In this document: positions 38,637 to 48,016 of the stretch, piece by piece
Position numbering within the stretch: the stretch's first letter is position 1
Layout: the number at the start of each line of letters is the position of its first letter
Assembly: GCA_020634575.1 (NCBI GenBank)
Contig: JACKBM010000005.1
Coordinates: 1 to 64,000, forward strand
Direction of reading: 5' to 3'
DNA: 64,000 nucleotides
From: Ardenticatenales bacterium
Lineage (GTDB): Bacteria > Chloroflexota > Anaerolineae > Promineifilales > Promineifilaceae
Program-made: the position numbers and the translations under genes
Notes under the pieces: generated by a model
Told to the model about the DNA's origin: nothing
Seen by the model: the letters and a program-made list of their open reading frames with translations, nothing else
The model's database searches: none

Positions 38637-40922
38637 CTATGGCAAATCCGCATACGCCTGCCCCGTATACGACAGCTGCCACGAACCACGCCAATAGAGG
38701 TCGAAGTAGTTGGGGCCGCCGGGTTGGGGGTTGGGATTGGGGTTGGTACCGGCCGGTGCGCGCCGGTCGGTGAAGTAGGCATAGCGGTCGAAGCTGCAGT
38801 TGTCAACGCCGTTCTCAAACAGGTTGACCATGTATTCCAATTCAGCCCGAACCTCGTCCGGCGTGCCATCAAAGTTCTCGACGCCAAACTCGGTGATCCA
38901 GAGCTCGCTCTGGCCGACTTCACCCCAATCATTAAGCGCCTGACACCAATCCTTGAGGACGGTCAGGGTATCTATTTCGCCGTTGTAGAGCGGATAGATG
39001 TGTAGCCCGTAGCCGGCCAGTTCAGGATAGCTGCCGGTAACGGTGCGGACCTGTTCGCGCCAGGCGCGGGTCCAGCCGGCAAAATCACCACCAATAGAGG
39101 AAATTGTTTGCGGGCCGATCAGTTTGGCATGGGGCAAGTTGGTGCGGACGGTCAGGTAATAGTCGACCGCTTCCTCTACGCTCATGCCGCATTGTTCCGG
39201 CCGGTCCGGCTCATTCAGGAAGAGAAGATAGCCATCGTAATCAGCGCCCAGCGACCCAACCACGTAATCGACGGTGCCGTGGCAGGGCCACATCGGGATG
39301 AACTCCATGCTGGAATTCGCCCATTCGCCCGGGAAAAGGGACCAGGTGTAATACCAGCCGCTCCGAAAAGGCTCGAAGCCGGTGTCATAGGCCCAGGCGT
39401 AGGTGGCGGCGATGCCTTTGCGCGGGTTCAGCGGCTGTGGGATGGCTGATGGCGCCGGCGTGACGACTGCCGTTGGTGATGGCGTTGGCGTCGGGCTGGG
39501 TGTCAGCGTGCGGATGGGGATGGGGCTGGGCGCGGCCGACGGCTTGGTCTCTTGCGGGATACTGGTTGGGTTGGCTGGGGCGACGCTGCCGTTGGCCACG
39601 TTGGCGTAGGCCTGGCCCACGTAGGACAGATCCCAGGAGTTGCGCCAGTAGAGGTCGAAATAGTTGGGCCCACCCGGGGCAATTGTTGGGGTGGGCGCCC
39701 CCTGGATGGCGACGCGCCGGTCGGTGAAGTAGGCGTAACGGTCGAGCTGGCAGTTGCCTATGCCCTGCTCAAACAGATTGACCATGCTGGTGAGCTGATC
39801 CTGGACCTGCTGTGGCGTGCCATCAAAATTCTCGACGCCGAACTCCGTCACCCAGATCTCTTTTGTGCCCAATTCGCCCCAGCTAGCCAGCCCATCACAC
39901 CAGGTCTGCATCACCTGGCGCGGCGTGACGACGCCATTCAGGTAGTAAGGGTAAAGGTGGAAGCCATAGCCAGCCACATCCGGATAACTGCCGGTCCGCT
40001 GCCGCACGGCTTCGCGCCAGGCGCCGATCCAAGCAGAGAAATTGAGATTGGTGCTGCCGATGGTCTGCGGGCCGATCAATTTGGCCTGGGGCAGGGCGTT
40101 GCGCACCATCAGATAATAATCGACAGCTTCCTCAATGGAATGGGTGCACTGCTCTGGCCGCTCCGGTTCATTCAGAAAGAGCAGGTAACCATCATAATCC
40201 GCGCCCAGGGTGCCGACGACGTAGTCGACCGTGCCATGGCAGGGCCACATCGGGATGAACTCCATGCCGGAGTTCACCCATTCGCCCGGGAAGAGGGACC
40301 AGGTGTAATACCAGCCGGTGTTGAATGGTTCGTAGCCGGTGTCATAAGCCCAGGCATAGGCGGCGGCGATGCCTTTGCGCGGATTGAAGTTCAGGTTGGG
40401 GGTGGCGCTGGGTTGGGGCGTATTGGTCGGTGGGCTGGCGGTATTGGTCGGTTCGATTTTTGGTGTGGGTGTGGCGTTGCCCTGGCCAGCGGAACTGGTC
40501 GGCGTGGGCGCGCCGGTCGCCACCGGCGCTGTGGTTGCTGACGCGGGGCTGGCAGATGCAATTGCCGTAGGGATCAGGACGGGTTCACCGGTCGCTTCGC
40601 CGGTGCGCCGTACCTCGATGATGGTCGAGTAGCCGGTCAGATCTGGGGTCGCGGTGGGCTCGCCGCGGCCATTGCCTGCCTGGCCGCTGGACAACCCGGT
40701 TTCCTGGCCACCACTGGATGGTGTAAAGGTGGCCGGCATCGTCCCGGCCGACGGGGTTTCTGTAGCCAGGAACAGTCGGGTATAGGTTGGGGCAAAGGCA
40801 AATTCTGAGTTCGACTCGCCATCTTCAGCGGGGGCACACTGAGTGAGTACAAATAGGAAGGAGAAGGTAAGAATGGATAGGAAGACGGCACCCAGAGAGG
40901 TTGCGTGTTTGCGTGTGGCCAT
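38637..40922 (-). CDS. Exported protein with two tandem GH128-like glycosidase domains
   Basis: About 761 residues. GGAG lies 6 nt before the ATG at 40922. The signal peptide ends with FLFVLTQCAP, a probable lipobox. Two near-identical domains of about 250 residues (about 185-440 and 505-760) are separated by Thr/Pro/Ala linkers. Each has NPRKGIAA...AYAWAYDTG, the acid/base motif LFLNEP and the nucleophile motif TEFGVENFDGTP. This is the Asl1/GH128-type catalytic core, acting on beta-glucans in characterised members. Both copies keep both Glu residues, so both may be active. The repeat block 38334-38636 follows the stop. Confidence 0.85.
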   Translation of the reverse strand: MATRKHATSLGAVFLSILTFSFLFVLTQCAPAEDGESNSEFAFAPTYTRLFLATETPSAGTMPATFTPSSGGQETGLSSGQAGNGRGEPTATPDLTGYSTIIEVRRTGEATGEPVLIPTAIASASPASATTAPVATGAPTPTSSAGQGNATPTPKIEPTNTASPPTNTPQPSATPNLNFNPRKGIAAAYAWAYDTGYEPFNTGWYYTWSLFPGEWVNSGMEFIPMWPCHGTVDYVVGTLGADYDGYLLFLNEPERPEQCTHSIEEAVDYYLMVRNALPQAKLIGPQTIGSTNLNFSAWIGAWREAVRQRTGSYPDVAGYGFHLYPYYLNGVVTPRQVMQTWCDGLASWGELGTKEIWVTEFGVENFDGTPQQVQDQLTSMVNLFEQGIGNCQLDRYAYFTDRRVAIQGAPTPTIAPGGPNYFDLYWRNSWDLSYVGQAYANVANGSVAPANPTSIPQETKPSAAPSPIPIRTLTPSPTPTPSPTAVVTPAPSAIPQPLNPRKGIAATYAWAYDTGFEPFRSGWYYTWSLFPGEWANSSMEFIPMWPCHGTVDYVVGSLGADYDGYLLFLNEPDRPEQCGMSVEEAVDYYLTVRTNLPHAKLIGPQTISSIGGDFAGWTRAWREQVRTVTGSYPELAGYGLHIYPLYNGEIDTLTVLKDWCQALNDWGEVGQSELWITEFGVENFDGTPDEVRAELEYMVNLFENGVDNCSFDRYAYFTDRRAPAGTNPNPNPQPGGPNYFDLYWRGSWQLSYTGQAYADLP

Positions 40923-41385
40923 AGTTGGCTCCGAAATACCAATACAATAAAGAAGGATCAGGCAGCACACGACCTGGTGTTAAATGTTGCTGTTGAGTTG
41001 ATCCCCATTGGGGTCCCCTGGCAGCTCATGGCTCGAGAGCGGGAGGGGGACCGGCCGGTCAATAATGCGAATCTCCAGGATAACCGGCAGCACGTTCAGC
41101 GTATCATAATCAGCAAAAACGCTTGTATTAACCGCTTGACAGTATAGAGGTTAATCGAGGTGTGAGGGCGTGAAAAAGGCGTGGGGCTTGCGGGAGCTGG
41201 GTAGGCGCTGTGCTTGTTGGCTATCAGCCGTCAGAACAGTCGCTGCGCTCCTTTTCAGCTGTCAGTGGGCGTTTTACCTGGGGCTCCAGACATCAAAAAA
41301 AGCGTGGATCTGGCAAACCAGATCCACGCTTTCCAATTTTCACTGAAAGGGCCGCAGGCCCGTACCGACCGCTGACAGCCGACAG
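40923..41385. other. Gene-free region with repeats
   Basis: Upstream of the glycosidase gene. It holds TTAACC/GGTTAA arms (41128-41133 and 41149-41154), a copy of ACCGGCCGGT at 41050-41059, fragments of the GTACG repeat family (41217-41270 and 41340-41385) and the terminator of the sigma-factor gene. I see no gene. Confidence 0.55.
41294..41330 (-). terminator. Terminator of the sigma-factor gene
   Basis: A perfect 13-bp stem AGCGTGGATCTGG/CCAGATCCACGCT (41301-41313, 41318-41330). On the minus strand it is followed by seven T. Confidence 0.88.
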
Positions 41386-42627
41386 CTAATTCAAATACTG
41401 CCGCAAATGTCCCGCAAAATTCGGGTGGCGGAGCTTGCGGAGGGCTTCTTTTTCCAGCTGGCGGATGCGCTCGCGGGAGAGGCCGAACATTTCGCCGACT
41501 TCCTTGAGGGTGCGGGACTCGCCATCCTGCAGGCCATAGCGCAGGCGCAGGATACGGGCTTCACGCGGGGTCAGCTGGTCCAGGATCTCACCGATCTCTT
41601 CGGTCAGCATCGTCTGGGCAACGGTTTCGGCCGGGGGCATCGCCTCGACGTCTTCAATAAAATCGCCCAATTCAGCGTCTGACTCGTCACCGACTGGCCG
41701 CTCCAGGTGGACCGGCTGGCGGGAGGTGCGCAGCATCCAGCGAACGCGATCGGCCGGCAAATCCATGTGCTCGGCGATCTCTTCGGCAGTTGGCTGGCGG
41801 CCATAGGTCTGCTCCAGCTCCTGGGCAACCTGATACAGTTTGCTGATACGCCCACCCAGATGGGCCGGAATACGAATGGTCCGCCCATGGTTGGCCAGGG
41901 CGCGGGTGACAGCCTGACGAATCCACCAGGTGGCATAGGTGGAGAAGCGGTTGCCGCGCCGGTAATCATATTTCTCGACCGCTTTCATGAGGCCAACGTT
42001 ACCTTCCTGAATCAGGTCCAGGAACGCCAGGCCACGGCCGCGATATTTCTTGGCAATGCTGACGACAAGACGCGTATTGGCCCGAATCAAGTGGGCCCGC
42101 GCCGCATCACCCATGCTTTTGGTGCGATGTAGCTCGTCTTGTTCATCAAGTGAAAGATTGGCTACGGTGGCAGGTTGTTCGTCTAAAAGGATTTCTGAAG
42201 CGCGACCGGCTTCGATTTCTTTGGCCAGCTGGACCTCTTCCTCGGCTGAGAGAAGGGATTGCTGACCCATTTCGCGGAAGTAAAGACCGACGGAATCATC
42301 TATCGGCACACTACTCAGGTCAAACAGGGGGGCGGCGTGGGAACGTTTTTTCTTGCGGCCGCTAAAATTGTATTGCCCCAGGTCGATGGGATCTTCGTTG
42401 TCATCCTCATCGGCAGCTGCCATCTCTTCGTCTTTGTCATAGACCGGGATGCCACCATTTTGAATTTCTTCCATGATGGCTTCCAGTAGCATGAGATTGT
42501 TTTCGGCTTCTGGGAGCACCTCGAGAATCTGATCGTAAGTAATGTAACCTTTCGATGCTGCGTCCGCCATGAGCAGGCTTACCGTGTCATCCACTTCATC
42601 GAAGGGATGCGTAGATAAATTCGTCAT
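41386..42627 (-). CDS. rpoD: RNA polymerase primary sigma factor
   Basis: 413 residues, the size of SigA-type primary sigma factors. Region 1.1 is present ([20 protein letters not shown]). Region 1.2/2 follows ([54 protein letters not shown] and [15 protein letters not shown], which reads the -10). Region 4 with its helix-turn-helix ([20 protein letters not shown]) reads the -35. The insert between 1.2 and 2.1 is short. The gene is single, with its own promoter at 42789-42818, a leader of about 150 nt and a strong terminator. It could be a principal or a close paralogue; one window cannot tell. Confidence 0.95.
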   Translation of the reverse strand: MTNLSTHPFDEVDDTVSLLMADAASKGYITYDQILEVLPEAENNLMLLEAIMEEIQNGGIPVYDKDEEMAAADEDDNEDPIDLGQYNFSGRKKKRSHAAPLFDLSSVPIDDSVGLYFREMGQQSLLSAEEEVQLAKEIEAGRASEILLDEQPATVANLSLDEQDELHRTKSMGDAARAHLIRANTRLVVSIAKKYRGRGLAFLDLIQEGNVGLMKAVEKYDYRRGNRFSTYATWWIRQAVTRALANHGRTIRIPAHLGGRISKLYQVAQELEQTYGRQPTAEEIAEHMDLPADRVRWMLRTSRQPVHLERPVGDESDAELGDFIEDVEAMPPAETVAQTMLTEEIGEILDQLTPREARILRLRYGLQDGESRTLKEVGEMFGLSRERIRQLEKEALRKLRHPNFAGHLRQYLN

Positions 42628-42788
42628 ATTTTGATGAACCTCTCCCGTCCTCTTTTATCTTAGTTGCGTCGTCATTCTTTGGGGGGAATATAGGGCCATG
42701 AAAAAGCCTCGAAATTTTTGATTGTTCATGACCTATATCATGTGATTAGACGAACATCGGAATTGTGAATTGCTTCACACTGCGAGGC

Positions 42789-42818
42789 ATACTAGCATAG
42801 TTGAACCGCAAAAGTCAA
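42789..42818 (-). promoter_or_regulatory. Sigma-70 promoter of rpoD
   Basis: On the minus strand TTGACT (42818-42813), 18-bp spacer, TAGTAT (42794-42789). Confidence 0.7.
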
Positions 42819-42923
42819 TAGCTTGTGAAAAGTTTGTAAACGCCAATTTTGCTGCTGGTCGTCAGGAGGTGGAAGGTACTATGTTCCTACAGAAATCTGG
42901 CACATTTCTGTGGAAATACGTAG

Positions 42924-43763
42924 CTATTTTGGGGATGGGTTATGTCGCGCCAGGACGTCAAAAAAGCCGGGTAAGGGGGTCTTTAAAAGGCGCTGGGCCT
43001 GGCTGATATCCAGCCGGGTATCCAGCGGATATTGGCCCGTTTGATCAGCGCCAATCTGGATTTGATCCGGCGCGGCAATGCCCCAATGGGCCAGCAACGC
43101 CTGGCTATAACTGGCCCGATCCACGGCTTCCGCGCCGGCTACGTGTAACAGGCCACGATAGGGCAGGTTGAGCAGTTCCAGGCAAGCATGGGCCAGGGCA
43201 TCTGCCCAGATGGGATTGCGCCATTGATTGTTGAACAGTGTAAGCGTTTCGCCGGCTGCCAGCCGCTGCTGGAACCCTTCCAGCCCTCGGTCCGGGATAC
43301 GCAGGCCAAAAATGAGTGAGGTGCGTACGGTGACCTGGTTGGCGTGGGCGGCGGCGCGGGCTTCGGCGCTGGCTTTGCAGCGACCATACTCATGCCGCGG
43401 CGCCGGTGGGTCTTCTTCCTTATAGGGAGCGGCATCGCCGGCAAAGACGACATCCGTGGACAAGTTAATCAGGCGGCAGGCTGGATCAAGGGCGTGGACA
43501 AGATTGGTGGTGCCATCGATAATCAGCCCAGCGAGGTCGGTTGTCCGGTTGGAGCCGGCCAGGTGGATGACGCCGTCCGGCTGCCAGCTGCGCACGGTTT
43601 GCCTCACCTGGGCGCCAGCGCGCAGATCCAGTTGGATGGCGTCGCCGGGGAGGTCGGGCTGGTTTTGCCAGTAAGTGAAGGCAAGCGTATGGCCGGCTTG
43701 CACGGCCAGGGGAACCAGGTGGCGGCCGAGGTAGCTGCTGCCGCCGGTAACGAGCAGGCGCAT
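42924..43763 (-). CDS. RmlD-like NAD(P)-dependent sugar reductase
   Basis: A 279-residue extended SDR resembling dTDP-4-dehydrorhamnose reductase. The nucleotide loop is GGSSYLGRHL, the Thr/Ser strand is INLSTDVVFAG, and the catalytic YxxxK is YGRCK. The family completes dTDP-rhamnose, but no other rml gene is near, so the sugar nucleotide is unproven. The gene starts 4 nt after the rnc stop and is last in the fabF-rnc operon. Confidence 0.85.
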   Translation of the reverse strand: MRLLVTGGSSYLGRHLVPLAVQAGHTLAFTYWQNQPDLPGDAIQLDLRAGAQVRQTVRSWQPDGVIHLAGSNRTTDLAGLIIDGTTNLVHALDPACRLINLSTDVVFAGDAAPYKEEDPPAPRHEYGRCKASAEARAAAHANQVTVRTSLIFGLRIPDRGLEGFQQRLAAGETLTLFNNQWRNPIWADALAHACLELLNLPYRGLLHVAGAEAVDRASYSQALLAHWGIAAPDQIQIGADQTGQYPLDTRLDISQAQRLLKTPLPGFFDVLARHNPSPK

Positions 43764-43767
43764 GGGG

Positions 43768-44523
43768 CTAGAGGTTTTCGTCGACGGTGTCGTATGCTTT
43801 GGCGAGGGCTTCGCTGGCAGCGGCCTGGGCGGCGGCTTGTTTGGACCGGCCGGTGCCTACGCCCCAAACATCCTCATTCAGACAGGCTTCAACCGTAAAA
43901 ATCTTGGCGTGGTCCGGCCCGTCAGCTGAAATCACATTGTAATGCGGGGTGATGTTATACATGCCCTGGGCCCAGACCTGGAAATCACTCTTGGCGTCCT
44001 TGTGCAGCCGGCGCGCCTGGATACGACGCAAGGCTGGCTCGGCCAGGATCTCGACCATCTTCAGGATGGGTTCCAGCCCCTGGTCCAGGTAGATGGCGCC
44101 CACCAGCGCTTCAAAGGCGGCACAGAGGGTAGGGGTGCGATCGCGTCCGCCACTTTCGGCTTCGCCGAAGCCCAGGCGCAGATGGGGGCCTATGATGATT
44201 TGCCGGGCAAAACCCGCCAATGATTCCGAACGAACCAGGGCCGCGCGCAGCGCCGTCAATTCACCTTCATCTTTGTCCGGGAATGTACGATACAGATAGG
44301 AAGCCACGACAAAATCAAGGACAGCATCGCCCAGAAACTCCAGCCGTTCGTTATCCCCTAACTCATCGTCAGGGTTTTCATTGATGAAGGAGCGATGGGT
44401 GAGCGCCTGCAGCAGTAGCTTTCTGTCCTGGAAGGTCAGGCCCAGGCGAGCTTCAAAAGCCTCCAGTTCAGCAAGCGACTGTTCCGTTTCGTTGGTGACG
44501 GGGCGTCCTTCCTCGATATCCAT
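43768..44523 (-). CDS. rnc: Ribonuclease III
   Basis: A 251-residue RNase III, which cuts double-stranded RNA in rRNA and mRNA maturation. The signature NERLEFLGDAVLDFVV is intact. The second acidic site is AFEALVGAIYLD. A double-stranded RNA-binding domain makes up the C-terminal 75 residues (DFQVWAQGMYNITPHYNV, then GTGRSKQAAAQAAASEAL). The ATG is 2 nt after the fabF stop. The fabF-rnc order is common in bacteria. Confidence 0.96.
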   Translation of the reverse strand: MDIEEGRPVTNETEQSLAELEAFEARLGLTFQDRKLLLQALTHRSFINENPDDELGDNERLEFLGDAVLDFVVASYLYRTFPDKDEGELTALRAALVRSESLAGFARQIIIGPHLRLGFGEAESGGRDRTPTLCAAFEALVGAIYLDQGLEPILKMVEILAEPALRRIQARRLHKDAKSDFQVWAQGMYNITPHYNVISADGPDHAKIFTVEACLNEDVWGVGTGRSKQAAAQAAASEALAKAYDTVDENL

Positions 44524-44525
44524 GG

Positions 44526-45797
44526 CTACTCAGTATAACGCTTAAAAATCAGAACGCCATTGTGACCGCCAAACCCAAAGGCGTTGTTCATGACGGCCTC
44601 TACCGGCGTCGCGCGAGCGACATTCGGCACATAATCCAGGTCGCATTCCGGGTCGGCCACCTTGTAGTTGATGGTTGGCGGCACGATCTGATCCCGTAAA
44701 ACGTAGGTAGCAATAACGCTTTCAATGGCGCCGGTCGCCCCCATGATATGACCCGTCATGGATTTGGTAGAGCTGACCGGGATGGAATAGGCTACTTCGC
44801 CAAAGACAGCTTTGATGGCTTCTGTCTCGGTTTTGTCATTGAGGTGGGTGCCGGTGCCATGGGCGTTGATGTAACCGATGTCGCGGGGTTCCATGCCGGC
44901 GTCATAAAGGGCTAACTGCATGGCCCGGGCCGCACCGCGCCCGCCTTCGGCAGGGGCCGTAATGTGGTAAGCATCAGTTGTCTGGCCGTAGCCAACGATT
45001 TCGGCCAGGATGTGGGCGCCGCGGGCCAGGGCGTGCTCCAGCGTTTCCAGGACCAGGAAACCGGCCCCTTCACCCATAATCAGGCCGTCCCGTTCCTTAT
45101 CAAATGGCCGCGGGGTTTCGGACTCCCGGGTGGAAGTGGCGTTGGCCCTTTCAAAACCGCCCAGGGCCACGCCAGTGATCGTCGCTTCGGTGCCGCCTGT
45201 CAGGGCTGCGACCAGCTCGCCCTGGCGCAGCGCCTTGAAGGCGTAGCCAATGGCGTCATTGCCGGAGGCGCAGGCGGTGGTAATGGTAGTGGAAGGGCCC
45301 TGGATGCCGTAATCGATCGCCAGCATGCCGGCGGCGCCATTGGGCATGATCATGGTAATGGCAAAAGGGCTGAGGCGGCGTGGGCCATCGTTGACGAGCG
45401 TGTGTTCCTGATCAACGAGGGTATTGATGCCGCCTACACCTGTGCCGGCAAAGATGCCGATATGTTCACGATTCTCGTCTGTGATCGGCAGGTTTGCCTG
45501 GCGCATGGCCTCGTTGGCGGCGATCGTCGCCATCTGTTCAAAGCGATCCCGGCGGCGCGCGTCGCGCCGATCCAGGAACTGGGTCGGGTCAAAGGATTTG
45601 ACCTCACAGACGCCGCCAGAGCTGTGTTCCCCCTTTTTTACCAGGGTGAAGGGGCCAAAACCTGTTTGGCCGGCCTTCAGGGCCGTCCAGGTCTCATCGG
45701 CATTATGCCCCACCGGCGTGATGCAACCGACACCAGTCACGACGACGCGGTGCAGTCGTTGGCGCTGATGTCCATTTTGTCGGTGATCCGCTGCCAT
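44526..45797 (-). CDS. fabF: Beta-ketoacyl-ACP synthase II
   Basis: A 423-residue condensing enzyme of fatty-acid elongation. The nucleophile Cys is in TTACASGNDA, and the two His are in AHGTGTHLND and TGHIMGATGA. The N-terminal 17 residues before VVVTGVGCITPVGHN are extra. GGAGAAGCT precedes the ATG. It is first in the operon with rnc and the RmlD-like gene. The 11-bp hairpin at 45829-45877 lies in its upstream region. Confidence 0.95.
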   Translation of the reverse strand: MAADHRQNGHQRQRLHRVVVTGVGCITPVGHNADETWTALKAGQTGFGPFTLVKKGEHSSGGVCEVKSFDPTQFLDRRDARRRDRFEQMATIAANEAMRQANLPITDENREHIGIFAGTGVGGINTLVDQEHTLVNDGPRRLSPFAITMIMPNGAAGMLAIDYGIQGPSTTITTACASGNDAIGYAFKALRQGELVAALTGGTEATITGVALGGFERANATSTRESETPRPFDKERDGLIMGEGAGFLVLETLEHALARGAHILAEIVGYGQTTDAYHITAPAEGGRGAARAMQLALYDAGMEPRDIGYINAHGTGTHLNDKTETEAIKAVFGEVAYSIPVSSTKSMTGHIMGATGAIESVIATYVLRDQIVPPTINYKVADPECDLDYVPNVARATPVEAVMNNAFGFGGHNGVLIFKRYTE

Positions 45798-45828
45798 AGC
45801 TTCTCCAAACAGCCTTTTATAGTAAATT

Positions 45829-45877
45829 CAGGGGCGCAGCATCCCCTCGGTCCCCGCGGGTCAGGTCTGCGCCCCTG
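45829..45877. repeat. 11-bp hairpin upstream of fabF
   Basis: CAGGGGCGCAG (45829-45839) and CTGCGCCCCTG (45867-45877) are perfect complements with a GC-rich 27-nt loop containing GGTCCCCGCGGGTC. It has no T-run on either side. Confidence 0.6.
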
Positions 45878-45931
45878 CCATGAAATTTATTGCTACAGGT
45901 ACACCGACTGCGGCGCACCCATTTTTGTCTT

Positions 45932-46549
45932 TTAGTTGGCGGCTCGGCCGCCTTTCAACTCATCCTGCAATTTGGCCAATGCGTCCCAATCGCCGGCGGC
46001 AGCCAGGCGAGCCTGATCACCCCAGGTGCCGGGATCGATCATGCGGAAGTTTGCGCCGGCTTCATCCAGGACCCCTTGCAGCATGGCGACGTCAGCGTCG
46101 GCCAGGGCGGCAAAAGTCATGATGCCGGCTTTGTTTAGCAACTCGGCGACCTTGGGGCCAACCCCCTCAATTTTCTTCAGATCATCCGGTTTAGCTGGCG
46201 CGGGTTCCGGAACGACTGCTTCTGTAGCCGGCGCGGCTGGTTCTGGTGGGGCGGGCGGCGCGGCGGCAGCGGCCAGGGCGGCTGCTTCCTGTTCGCGGGC
46301 GGCCCGACGAGCGGCTTTTTCCGCCTCTTCCTGCTCAGCCTGAGTCCGCAGTTCGTCTTCTGTCGGGGCATCCCGATAGGCGAACAAGACGGAGAGAATG
46401 AGGAACAGGATCAGAACAAACGCCACAATTATGATGATGGTCCACCAGTAATTCGTGATCCCACCATCATCCTCCTGAAGGGGCGTAAAAGCTGTCAGGG
46501 CTAAGCTAAGGAGCATTAAGCTGCCAGTGACACCCATTTTGCGTAACAT
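45932..46549 (-). CDS. Membrane-anchored helix-hairpin-helix protein
   Basis: 205 residues. An N-terminal signal-like span (about 8-22), then a membrane helix (about 35-57) precedes an Ala/Glu-rich and Pro/Ala-rich linker. The C-terminal 75 residues are a helix-hairpin-helix/DUF4332-like domain (LKKIEGVGPKVAELLNKAGI, then DALAKLQDELKGG). This domain is often joined to ribosomal or DNA-binding proteins in other bacteria. Here it is tethered to the membrane, probably on the cytosolic side. GAGGAGA precedes the ATG. The role is unknown. Confidence 0.8.
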   Translation of the reverse strand: MLRKMGVTGSLMLLSLALTAFTPLQEDDGGITNYWWTIIIIVAFVLILFLILSVLFAYRDAPTEDELRTQAEQEEAEKAARRAAREQEAAALAAAAAPPAPPEPAAPATEAVVPEPAPAKPDDLKKIEGVGPKVAELLNKAGIMTFAALADADVAMLQGVLDEAGANFRMIDPGTWGDQARLAAAGDWDALAKLQDELKGGRAAN

Positions 46550-46665
46550 AGATGTAATCTCCTCGACCTATTGCCACAGCTTTCCGATTCTAATCGGTAT
46601 TTCACCTGTCAATACCCCACAGAATCGAAAAGTTACGGCACTATGCAATGTTGTTTTCGACTGAC

Positions 46666-47391
46666 CTATTCACGATCGGCTGCAGTGGGTTGATAGGTTC
46701 CTTCCACCCAAACCTGCTGATCCCGCCCAATCTCTTTCTTCCAGACCGGGACAATCTCCTTCAGTCGATCAATACCGTAACGAGCCGCCGCAAAAACATC
46801 CTGGTCACGATGACCAGCGGCACAGGCGACATAAGTTGTCAATTCGCCCACGTCTAGTTTACCTATCCGTTGCACAATCGCAATCCCTTTTACGTTTGGC
46901 CATTGTTGCCAGATTTCGCGGGCGATCTGGGCCATTTTCTGCTCTGCCATCCCGGAGTAGGCTTCGTATTCTAATGAGATCGTTTCCGGGGGCAGACCAT
47001 CCCGTTGGGTCTGGCCGCGCACGGAGCCGGCGAAGCTGACCACGGCGCCAACGTCAGGCTGGGTGAGTTTTTGCCGGATCATCTCAAAGTCGGGTGGCTC
47101 ACTGCTTAAAGCGAAATAGGTGGGATAGGGCATTTCATCCACCTCGCTGCCCCCGCTGACAGGTGGGAACATGGCGATTTCATCCCCATCGTTGAGCGCC
47201 ATCTCGGGAAAAGCGAATTCCCGGTTGACGCTGACGATGCTGCTATCTAGCAGCGGACCCAGGGCCGGATAAGCGCTGGCGATGGCCGCCAGCAGCGTGG
47301 CGACCGAGGCCGGCGCGGACACCGACACCTTAATGCGGTCTCCGTTTACATGGTCTTTCAGGCTGGCGAACAATCTGACTTCAAATTCCAT
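46666..47391 (-). CDS. moaE: MoaD-MoaE fusion, molybdopterin synthase
   Basis: 241 residues. Residues 1-81 are MoaD, the sulfur-carrier subunit, ending in PPVSGG (Gly80-Gly81). After a short linker, residues about 95-235 are MoaE, with VVSFAGSVRGQT and the catalytic-site segments YEAYSGMA and VWKKE. Together they turn precursor Z into molybdopterin. In separate MoaD the Gly-Gly must be the free C terminus, so the fusion should be cleaved after Gly81, as reported for mycobacterial MoaX. The ATG at 47391 is 4 nt after the moaC stop. Confidence 0.92.
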   Translation of the reverse strand: MEFEVRLFASLKDHVNGDRIKVSVSAPASVATLLAAIASAYPALGPLLDSSIVSVNREFAFPEMALNDGDEIAMFPPVSGGSEVDEMPYPTYFALSSEPPDFEMIRQKLTQPDVGAVVSFAGSVRGQTQRDGLPPETISLEYEAYSGMAEQKMAQIAREIWQQWPNVKGIAIVQRIGKLDVGELTTYVACAAGHRDQDVFAAARYGIDRLKEIVPVWKKEIGRDQQVWVEGTYQPTAADRE

Positions 47392-47395
47392 TGGT

Positions 47396-47875
47396 TTATT
47401 CTTGGGTAAAGGTGCCGCTCTTGCCACCGGACTTGTGCACCACCCGGATTTCAGTTAGCTGCATACCCCGATCCACTGCCTTAGCCATATCGTAGATGGT
47501 GAGGCCGGCGACGGTGGCGGCTGTTAGCGCTTCCATCTCCACACCTGTCTGGCCACGCACGCGTACAGAGGCTTCGATGTCGATGCGGTTGGCGGCGACA
47601 TTCGGGGTCAGGTTGACGTCGACATGAGTGAGGAGCAGGGGATGGCAAAGGGGGATCAACTCGCTGGTCCGCTTGGCGGCCATGATACCGGCCAACTTGG
47701 CCGTGGTCAGCACATCCCCTTTTTTCATCTGCCCTTCGAGGATAAGCGCCAGCGTTTCCGGCGCCATCGTCACGCTGCCGCGAGCCACCGCCCGCCGCTC
47801 GCTATCGGCCTTGGCGCTGACATCCACCATGCTGGCTTCGCCCTGCTCATTGACATGGGATAGTTTCTGAGACAT
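47396..47875 (-). CDS. moaC: MoaC, cyclic pyranopterin monophosphate synthase
   Basis: 159 residues. MoaC completes the cyclic pyranopterin made with MoaA in molybdenum-cofactor synthesis. Conserved segments are [29 protein letters not shown] and the active-site [10 protein letters not shown] and HKSGGKSG. The ATG at 47875 lies 6 nt after a perfect TATAAT, so the message is probably leaderless; an ATG at 47911 would lie upstream of the promoter. moaA is not in the window. Confidence 0.94.
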   Translation of the reverse strand: MSQKLSHVNEQGEASMVDVSAKADSERRAVARGSVTMAPETLALILEGQMKKGDVLTTAKLAGIMAAKRTSELIPLCHPLLLTHVDVNLTPNVAANRIDIEASVRVRGQTGVEMEALTAATVAGLTIYDMAKAVDRGMQLTEIRVVHKSGGKSGTFTQE

Positions 47876-47881
47876 GGCGGA

Positions 47882-47887
47882 ATTATA
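47882..47887 (-). promoter_or_regulatory. -10 element, leaderless start of moaC
   Basis: TATAAT on the minus strand exactly 6 nt before the moaC ATG. The -35 region is weak. Confidence 0.6.
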
Positions 47888-47949
47888 TGTCGGTAGAGAA
47901 GGATGAGCCATTGGCCAGACAGGCCTCGGCGTGACAGAGAGGAGAGAAA

Positions 47950-48009
47950 GCCGCGAATGATGCGAATTTTCACGAATTCATTTTCGCGATAATTCGCGCC
48001 ATTCGCGGC
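47950..48009. repeat. Hairpin repeat, GCCGCGAAT type
   Basis: Arms GCCGCGAAT (47950-47958) and ATTCGCGGC (48001-48009) with TTTTCACGAATTC inside, just after the pckA stop. Same family as 3027-3077. Confidence 0.75.
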
Positions 48010-48016
48010 TAATTTA

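Noticed and set aside
39552..40541. A 329-codon plus-strand frame inside the duplicated glycosidase
   Set aside because: Shadow of the repeated domain; it appears because the codon pattern is repeated.
42881..43006. A short plus-strand frame with a good-looking GGAGG before MFLQKSGTFLW
   Set aside because: Its 3' half lies over the end of the RmlD-like gene and it has no terminator; the region better explains itself as the rpoD upstream region.
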